Positions 58,372 through 64,000 of a stretch of DNA of 64,000 nucleotides are shown piece after piece. Position numbers and translations under genes: made by a program. The DNA is from Exercitatus varius (GTDB lineage: Bacteria > Pseudomonadota > Gammaproteobacteria > Enterobacterales > Pasteurellaceae). Below the pieces are notes generated by a model, which ran no database searches, was not told the DNA's origin, and saw nothing but the letters and a program-made list of their open reading frames with translations. Where the stretch lies: the NCBI RefSeq assembly GCF_029577735.1, contig NZ_JARQTO010000016.1, positions 43,541 to 107,540 on the forward strand, read 5' to 3'. How positions within the stretch are numbered: the first letter of the stretch is position 1; each line of letters opens with the position of its first letter.

Positions 58372-59582
58372 TAGTTAAATCTCCCTTGGCGTTCTCGTTG
58401 TGTCGGTTCGACCGGCGCCGGTTGTTTTAAAATCGATTGAGAATTGACCGCACTTTGGCTTGTCGGTTGGTTGGACGGCTGTTCGTTTTGGAACGGCTGA
58501 GCGGGTTGCGCGGCCTGTTGTTTGTTACGTAACAGTTGATCCATCGGTAAAACGGCTAAATTATTGCCGCCGTCCATCATCACTTTCGGTGTTTTCGCCA
58601 TTAAATTTTCCATAGTCTGGATATACAAACGTTCTTTTGTAATGGCGGGAGAAGCCTTAAATTCAGGCAATAAACGTTGGAAACGTTCCACTTCGCCCTG
58701 CGCATCCAGCACGATTTGATCTTTATAGGCTGTCGCTTCTTCAATGATTTTCTGAGCATTACCGCGCGCAATTGGCTCACGTTCGCGGGCGTAGGCTTCC
58801 GCTTCACGGATATAGCGTTGTTCGTCTTCCTGGGCTTTAATCGCGTCGTCGAAAGCGTCTTTCACTTCTTCCGGCGGACGAGCGGACTGGAAGTTAACGT
58901 CAATCACTTCCAAACCCATATCGTACGGTTTAATGATTGAATTCAACGCTTTCCAGGTGTTTTCACGTACTACGGCGCGTCCGGTGGTGAGAATATTGTC
59001 CATTGTCATATGACCGACCACATAACGCAGGGCGCTGTCTGTAGCTTGCCCTAAGCTGTCGTCCGCATCCGTGACGCTGAATTTATATTTGGCGGGATCC
59101 ACGACACGATATTGCACCGTGAGTTCCACTTTCACCATATTTTCGTCCTGAGTCAGCATTGAACCCTGGGTTTTTAATTCGCGTACGCGTTCGACGTTAA
59201 CCGGAATCACTTGATCAATAAACGTCGGTTTCCAGTTTAAGCCGGGTTGCACAATGGAATGCAATTGTCCGAAACGGGTGACCACGCCGCGCTCGGCTTC
59301 TTTTACGGTATAAAAGCCGCTTAATCCCCAAATCACCAGGCCCACGGCGGCCGCAATCGGCAACAGTTTAGCGTAATTTTTCGGATTGAGTTGTTGCGGT
59401 GCGGAACCTTTTTTACCGCCGCCTAATTTTTTCAGCAGATTCGCAAACGCTTCTTCCAAATCGGGCGGGGATTGTTCTTGATTGCGCCCTGTCGGCTCGT
59501 CATTGGAACCGTTAGCGGGCTTGTTGTCGGACGGTCGGCTTCCTTTGCCGGGCGCCGCCCAAGGATCTTGATCCTGTGCCAT
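58371..59582 (-). CDS. hflK: HflK, SPFH-domain modulator of FtsH
   Basis: This 403-residue partner of HflC has a Gly/Pro/Asn-rich cytoplasmic N-terminus (about 1-60), one membrane helix (about 75-92), an SPFH domain with ERGVVTRFGQLHSIVQPGLNWK, a coiled-coil region, and a Gln/Pro-rich C-terminus (about 360-400). Length is close to E. coli HflK (419). It is the first gene of hflK-hflC. An uptake signal near 58446 encodes part of the C-terminal low-complexity tail. Confidence 0.96.
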   Translation of the reverse strand: MAQDQDPWAAPGKGSRPSDNKPANGSNDEPTGRNQEQSPPDLEEAFANLLKKLGGGKKGSAPQQLNPKNYAKLLPIAAAVGLVIWGLSGFYTVKEAERGVVTRFGQLHSIVQPGLNWKPTFIDQVIPVNVERVRELKTQGSMLTQDENMVKVELTVQYRVVDPAKYKFSVTDADDSLGQATDSALRYVVGHMTMDNILTTGRAVVRENTWKALNSIIKPYDMGLEVIDVNFQSARPPEEVKDAFDDAIKAQEDEQRYIREAEAYAREREPIARGNAQKIIEEATAYKDQIVLDAQGEVERFQRLLPEFKASPAITKERLYIQTMENLMAKTPKVMMDGGNNLAVLPMDQLLRNKQQAAQPAQPFQNEQPSNQPTSQSAVNSQSILKQPAPVEPTQRERQGRFN

Positions 59583-59768
59583 TTATTTCTCCGTAGAATG
59601 TATCAATAAAATAATGTAAAAACTTTGTAACAGTCTAAACAAATTTAAGGGCGAAGTCTAATGCTATAATGGGGATTCAGAGCGGTTTTTAAAGTGCGGT
59701 CGAATTTGACGCTATTTTTTAATTTCTGCATAATAGCCGCCCTAATGAACCGAGAGGAATTTTTATTT

Positions 59769-60536
59769 ATGTCTGAGGAAAAAACTTCGCCGTTTTTGAC
59801 CGCACTTTGGTCGGCGCTTCCGATAATTTTGCTGTTTTTGCTGGATTATTACGGTTTTATAATTAGCAAACAAACTTACCCCGTTTCTCAATTCGGCGCG
59901 GGGATTTTTGTGACGGAAATTTTAGCCTTAATTGTGTTCATCAAAGGGCAAATCTGCAATGGTCAACGAGCCCGTTTGATTAAGGCGAATCGGTATCTCG
60001 GCGCGTTTTGGCTGGTGTGGCTGGCATTAAGCTGTTGGATGTTACAGGGCGAAAATTTATTGCCGGTGGGCGTCGCCGTTTTGGGGCTTATGGTGTCGCT
60101 GATTATTCGCTTCCGCCAGTTTTTAACGGTCGGTATTTGGTTGTCCGCGCTGGGGATTATCGCTTATCTCGGTTATTTGCTGTCTTTGGATTCGCCCGAT
60201 TGGTTGCGTTATAACCCTGTTGCGCAAGCGCTGACGGGGGTGATTTTGCTAAATATTCTGCTGGTGGTTTCAAGCAATCGTCTGCAGGGGTTTATGGCAT
60301 TATTGCCTTTTGCGATGGCAATTTTGCTGGCGGTTAACCTGATATTTACTTTGACGGCGCTGGATACGGAGTTAAACGCTTATCCGGTTTTGTTTTATTT
60401 CCTGTTGCATTTGGTCATGATGGGAATTGTCGCTTTGCATGTGTTGCGTAAAATCAAGTTTGAATATAATGCGCTGATGATTATGTTGTTCATTGCGGCA
60501 AGTTTACCGATCTGGACGATCTTTTTTATGCTTTGA
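59769..60536 (+). CDS. polytopic membrane protein of unknown function
   Basis: I recognise no family for this 255-residue protein with about eight hydrophobic segments. Short charged loops (KGQICNGQRARLIK and VLRKIKFEY) separate them, so it is probably an inner-membrane protein. I chose the ATG at 59769 (MSEEKTSPF); an ATG at 59745 would add MNREEFLF, whose ribosome-binding site is also weak. GAGAGGA at 59750 could serve the shorter start. An uptake signal is inside the first codons (FLTALWSAL). It is divergent from hflK. Confidence 0.75.
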   Translation: MSEEKTSPFLTALWSALPIILLFLLDYYGFIISKQTYPVSQFGAGIFVTEILALIVFIKGQICNGQRARLIKANRYLGAFWLVWLALSCWMLQGENLLPVGVAVLGLMVSLIIRFRQFLTVGIWLSALGIIAYLGYLLSLDSPDWLRYNPVAQALTGVILLNILLVVSSNRLQGFMALLPFAMAILLAVNLIFTLTALDTELNAYPVLFYFLLHLVMMGIVALHVLRKIKFEYNALMIMLFIAASLPIWTIFFML

Positions 60537-60554
60537 ATGAAAACAGTCCATAAA

Positions 60555-60583
60555 AAATGCACCGGTTCCGGTGCATTTCTTTG
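60555..60583. terminator. bidirectional terminator between membrane protein gene and lipoprotein gene
   Basis: AAATGCACCGG/CCGGTGCATTT forms an 11-bp stem around a two-base centre, with T-rich sequence on the plus strand and A-tract pairing that gives T's on the minus strand. Confidence 0.85.
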
Positions 60584-60590
60584 GATTATG

Positions 60591-61193
60591 TTATTGTTTG
60601 GCCGCCGCATCGTCTTCCGTGAGGGAAACGACAATTTTGGAACCGTCGCTGAAACTGATTTCGCGCGCAACGATAAGGACGTTAACCTGTTTTTTCGGAT
60701 CTTTTAATGCGGTTTGCGCTTCTTTCGACATGGATTTGAAATAATCCATGACTTGAATGCTTTTATCCTGCCGGGCGGCAAGCGGTTCTTTGCTGAAATC
60801 CGCTATGATATTTTCATTGAACAGAATGGTATTGCCGTCCAGAAACGCCGTCGTCCATTTTACGCTCAGAATCGGTTTGGCGCTGATGTTATTAATTTGG
60901 TAAGTCACCAAAGATCCCGTTCCTTTATTTTTATCCTGCGCAATCGTCCGCGCTGTGGCGGCAATTTTTACGGACTGATTGAACGCCGCTAATAAAGGAT
61001 CCTGTTCAGGCGTTTCGTCTTCAATCGGGGTTTCCGGCGCCGTTAAAGGAAGCGCATTGCCTTGCTGTTGATTTGCCGGTTGTTGAGCGGGCTGCTGGGG
61101 TTGCGGTTTTGCCGTCGCCAATTTTTCACAAGCGGTCAGCAGTGAAGCGGCAACCAATATGCTGCACAAAATCGCAAGAGGCGTCTTTTTCAT
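60591..61193 (-). CDS. predicted outer-membrane or periplasmic lipoprotein of unknown function
   Basis: This 200-residue protein has a lipoprotein signal peptide with lipobox LLTAC (Cys22). A Gln/Pro-rich linker (about 30-65, PQQPAQQPANQQQG) follows, then a beta-sandwich-like domain (about 70-195, including TYQINNISAKPILSVKWTTAFLDG). I know no characterised homologue. The Q/P linker is typical of envelope lipoproteins that cross the peptidoglycan. It is a single-gene unit. Confidence 0.75.
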   Translation of the reverse strand: MKKTPLAILCSILVAASLLTACEKLATAKPQPQQPAQQPANQQQGNALPLTAPETPIEDETPEQDPLLAAFNQSVKIAATARTIAQDKNKGTGSLVTYQINNISAKPILSVKWTTAFLDGNTILFNENIIADFSKEPLAARQDKSIQVMDYFKSMSKEAQTALKDPKKQVNVLIVAREISFSDGSKIVVSLTEDDAAAKQ

Positions 61194-61304
61194 AATGTCC
61201 CTTCATAGTTGAATAATGAATCGGCGGTTATCATAAGAAATCCCTGCCGGGACGTCAATGAAATCCGCCGAACTTTCGCATGTGATTAATTTATGCGTAA
61301 TACG

Positions 61305-62309
61305 CTATTCGGGATAGTTGCGCATAAATTCGTTGGCTTTTTCCACCATTTCTTTCGAACCGACAAAAAACGGCACGCGCTGGTGAAGTGCGGTCGGTTC
61401 GATATCTAAAATCCGGTTGTGACCGTCATTGGCTAATCCGCCGGCTTGTTCCGCTAAGAACGCCATCGGATTGCCTTCGTAAAGCAAGCGCAATTTGCCG
61501 TTAGGGTAGTTGGTGGCGTTCGGGTAAATATAAATACCGCCTTTTAGCATATTGCGGTGAAAGTCGGAGACCAATGAACCGATATAACGCGAGGTATAAG
61601 GACGATTTGTCGCTTTGTCTTCTTCTTGGCAGTATTTAATGTATTTTTTTACGCCCATCGGGAATTTGAGATATTGCCCTTCATTGATGGAATAAATTTT
61701 CCCCGTAGGCGGAATTTGCAGGTTTTCATGAGATAAACAGAATACGCCCAGAGACGGATCATAGGTGAAGCCGTTTACGCCGTTGCCCGTGGTATAAACC
61801 AGCATGGTGGAAGAACCGTAAACCACATAGCCTGCCGCAACCTGTTTGTGACCGGGCTGCATAAAATCTTCTAAGGTCACGGGCGTTCCGACGGGCGTGA
61901 TTCGGCGGTAAATGGAAAAAATGGTACCGACCGCAACGTTTACATCGATATTGGATGAGCCGTCCAACGGATCGGTCAGGATGATATAACGGGCGTTGCG
62001 GCCGCGTTCCGTATCAAAAGCGACGAAATCGTCCTCTTCTTCCGAAGCAAAACCGGCGACCTCTTCGCGCGCCATTAAAGCGCGTTTAAAAGTATCGTTG
62101 GCGAAAACGTCCAGTTTCATCTGACTTTCGCCCTGAACATTCTGATTGCCGGCATAGCCCAGAATGTCATTGGACAAACCGGCGCGGTTAATATCGCGGT
62201 GAATAATTTTGGCGACCAAGCGAATGGACGATAAAATCCCGGTTAACGCCCCTTTGGCATTTGGGTATTCGGCTTGTTTTTCGACGATAAATTCATCAAG
62301 CGTTTTCAT
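61305..62309 (-). CDS. fbp: fructose-1,6-bisphosphatase class 1
   Basis: This 334-residue enzyme makes fructose 6-phosphate in gluconeogenesis. Magnesium-binding residues are in FASEEEDDF and LTDPLDGSSNIDVNVAVGTIFS, and substrate-binding segments include YTSRYIGSLVSDFHRNML and RLLYEGNPMAFLAEQAGG. Length matches E. coli Fbp (332). It is divergent from mpl across 239 bases that contain a CRP-like site. An uptake signal is near 61386. Confidence 0.97.
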   Translation of the reverse strand: MKTLDEFIVEKQAEYPNAKGALTGILSSIRLVAKIIHRDINRAGLSNDILGYAGNQNVQGESQMKLDVFANDTFKRALMAREEVAGFASEEEDDFVAFDTERGRNARYIILTDPLDGSSNIDVNVAVGTIFSIYRRITPVGTPVTLEDFMQPGHKQVAAGYVVYGSSTMLVYTTGNGVNGFTYDPSLGVFCLSHENLQIPPTGKIYSINEGQYLKFPMGVKKYIKYCQEEDKATNRPYTSRYIGSLVSDFHRNMLKGGIYIYPNATNYPNGKLRLLYEGNPMAFLAEQAGGLANDGHNRILDIEPTALHQRVPFFVGSKEMVEKANEFMRNYPE

Positions 62310-62490
62310 TCTGTTTTCCTATAAATGATGAAAAAAGAAAGGGATAACGATAAAAAATTTCCCCTTTCGTTTCTGAGAACATTAATTTAAAAAATAATTC
62401 ATTTTTTGACCGCACTTTCTGCGATGGACGCGGTCAATGAGTTGGATTATCATAAGCCATACGGGGTTGTTGTAAATAACGAAATTTTAA

Positions 62491-62512
62491 CAATGAGACA
62501 CAGATCACATTT
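62491..62512. promoter_or_regulatory. candidate CRP site in the fbp-mpl intergenic region
   Basis: TGAGA-CACAGA-TCACA (62494-62509) matches CRP consensus TGTGA-N6-TCACA at 9 of 10 positions, with AA/TTT flanks. It is 40 bases from the mpl start and 185 from the fbp start. Control of fbp by catabolite status would be biologically sensible, but position favours mpl. Inference only. Confidence 0.5.
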
Positions 62513-62548
62513 TTTGTTCTGTATTTAAAAAAATTAAAGAGTTAACGA

Positions 62549-63919
62549 ATGACACAAAAACATATTCATATTTTAGGCGTGTGCGGAACGTTTATGGGAG
62601 GCGTTGCCATCATAGCCAAACAAATGGGGTATCAGGTAACGGGCTCGGACATCAATGTTTATCCGCCTATGTCTACTTTTTTAGAGCAAAGCGGTATTGA
62701 AATTATTCCGAATTTTGACGTCGAACAATTACAACCCGCACCGGACATGATTCTGGTGGGAAATGCGATGAAACGCGGCAACCCGTGCATTGAATATATG
62801 CTTGAAAACCGACTGCCGTTTACTTCGGGTCCCCAATGGCTGCACGATAATTTGTTGCGTAATCGTTGGGTTTTTGCCGTATCCGGCACCCACGGCAAAA
62901 CCACTACGACGGGCATGTTGAGCTGGATTTTGGATCAAAACGGCCTGGCGCCCGGTTTTTTGATCGGCGGCATTTCGGGAAATTTCGGGGTTTCGTCCCG
63001 TTTGGGAAACAGCGACTATTTTGTCATTGAGGCGGATGAATATGACACCGCATTTTTTGATAAACGCTCTAAATTCGTCCATTACAACCCGAAAACTTTA
63101 ATTATTAATAATATCGGCTTTGATCATGCGGATATTTTTGATGATCTCAAAGCCATTCAACGACAATTTCACCACATGATCCGCACCATGCCGCAAAGCG
63201 GCCTTGTGCTTTCTAATGCCGCCGAAACCAGCGCGAAAGAAATGTTGGCGATGGGCTGCTGGTCGGCACAGCAATTCATTGGTGAAGAGCAGGAATGGTA
63301 CGCAGAACGCATAACTAACGATTGTTCGCAGTTTGCCGTTTTCCATCATGGGGAAAAAGTCGCCGAAGTGACATGGAATATCGTTGGGCAACATAATATG
63401 CACAATGCGCTTATGGCGATTGCGGCGGCCCATCACGCCGGCGTTTCCATTGAAAATTCCGCCAAGGCGTTGGCCGGCTTTGTGAACGCAAAACGCCGTT
63501 TAGAAGTGAAGGGCGAAGTAAACGGCGTCACCGTCTATGATGATTTTGCTCACCATCCGGCAGAAATTCAGGCGACACTGACCGCACTTCGAGATAAAGT
63601 CGGCGGCGGAGTCCGCATTTTAGCCGTGTTGGAGCCACGGTCGAATACCATGAAAATGGGACATCATAAAGATGAAATTGCGCCGGCGTTAGTCAGGGCG
63701 GATCACGTTTATCTGCTGCAACCGGACAATATTCCATGGGAAGTGGTGGATATCGCTAATAATTGTATTCAACCGGCAAGCTGTACGGCGGATTTGGATA
63801 AACTGGTAGACATGATTGTAGCGGAAGCGCATCCGAGCGATCATATTCTCGTGATGTCAAACGGCAGTTTTGGCGGTATTCATCAAAAATTATTGACTAA
63901 ATTGGCGCAAAAATCATAA
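62549..63919 (+). CDS. mpl: UDP-N-acetylmuramate:L-alanyl-gamma-D-glutamyl-meso-diaminopimelate ligase
   Basis: This 456-residue Mur-ligase reuses murein tripeptide by joining it to UDP-MurNAc. The Mpl-type start HIHILGVCGTFMGGVAIIAKQMG is followed by the ATP-binding motif SGTHGKTTTTG (near 114-124), the EADEYDTAFFDKRSKF segment, and the C-terminal domain with VYDDFAHHPAEIQATL and ILAVLEPRSNTMKMG. Length matches the E. coli enzyme (457). An uptake signal is near 63580 (LTALRD). Confidence 0.97.
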   Translation: MTQKHIHILGVCGTFMGGVAIIAKQMGYQVTGSDINVYPPMSTFLEQSGIEIIPNFDVEQLQPAPDMILVGNAMKRGNPCIEYMLENRLPFTSGPQWLHDNLLRNRWVFAVSGTHGKTTTTGMLSWILDQNGLAPGFLIGGISGNFGVSSRLGNSDYFVIEADEYDTAFFDKRSKFVHYNPKTLIINNIGFDHADIFDDLKAIQRQFHHMIRTMPQSGLVLSNAAETSAKEMLAMGCWSAQQFIGEEQEWYAERITNDCSQFAVFHHGEKVAEVTWNIVGQHNMHNALMAIAAAHHAGVSIENSAKALAGFVNAKRRLEVKGEVNGVTVYDDFAHHPAEIQATLTALRDKVGGGVRILAVLEPRSNTMKMGHHKDEIAPALVRADHVYLLQPDNIPWEVVDIANNCIQPASCTADLDKLVDMIVAEAHPSDHILVMSNGSFGGIHQKLLTKLAQKS

Positions 63920-63926
63920 AAAAATC

Positions 63927-63963
63927 GCCCGCACCTTTACAATGGTATAAAGTGCGGTCAAAA
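63927..63963 (+). terminator. degenerate uptake-signal terminator after mpl
   Basis: CCGCACCTTTA and TAAAGTGCGG pair with one bulged C, 8 bases after the mpl stop. One arm is a degenerate variant (GCCCGCACC), the other is canonical (near 63951). Confidence 0.6.
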
Positions 63964-64000
63964 TTTTGAGAGTTTTTTATTGGTTTGGATGATTTTTAAA

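Noticed and set aside
1..64000. CRISPR array, prophage, insertion sequence or integrase
   Set aside because: No regularly spaced direct repeats, no transposase or phage structural genes. XerD (25782-26675) is the housekeeping recombinase.

Overview
This window is a stretch of chromosome from a member of the Pasteurellaceae. The clearest sign is the 9-bp DNA uptake signal sequence AAGTGCGGT (complement ACCGCACTT). By eye I count about 55-60 copies on the two strands, against less than one expected by chance. This is the Haemophilus influenzae-type signal, not the ACAAGCGGT type of Mannheimia haemolytica and Actinobacillus pleuropneumoniae. Core genes look moderately GC-rich (mid-40s percent by impression) and most gene products resemble H. 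influenzae and E. coli proteins. Something like Actinobacillus succinogenes or Basfia/'Mannheimia' succiniciproducens would fit, but I cannot name the species from sequence alone.

Layout. 0-11.7 kb: end of tcdA, zinc-binding znuA, envelope pair ydbH-ynbE, epmA, a membrane phosphoesterase, a TRIC-like channel gene with xseA, ppiB, cysS and yafJ. 11.7-13.9 kb: the pyrimidine salvage pair upp-uraA, with uraA flanked by a perfect 35-bp inverted repeat. 13.9-21.1 kb: half of a histidine operon (hisH, hisA, hisF, hisIE, minus strand), interrupted by yiiM, an acetyltransferase gene, an unrecognised AT-rich gene, and, just upstream of hisH, an AT-rich islet that looks like an eroding phage-defence locus: a putative abortive-infection membrane protein, a DUF1016 nuclease remnant and a frameshifted DUF5655 gene. 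21.2-31 kb: MFS transporter-proC, plsB-xerD, grxA, ycfP and ydiJ. 31-38 kb: ompA with a long leader, a lemA-TPM-TPM cluster, grxD and yajC-secD-secF. 38-47 kb: tusA-like, unknown and hemerythrin genes, tgt, a redox or electrophile-response cluster (two pirins, flavin reductase, two YcaC-like hydrolases) divergent from a LysR regulator, and queA. 47-64 kb: holC, elaA, a decayed zeta-toxin-like cassette, valS, an aldehyde dehydrogenase with unusual cofactor-site residues, rnb, fabI, a NIF3 gene, hflK-hflC, a membrane protein, a lipoprotein, fbp and mpl.

Most of the window is ordinary housekeeping DNA in short operons, often closed by inverted pairs of uptake signals that double as terminators. 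The accessory signals are concentrated in the histidine operon, in the holC-valS interval and in the LysR/pirin/YcaC cluster. I saw no rRNA or intact tRNA gene, no insertion sequence, no prophage and no CRISPR array.
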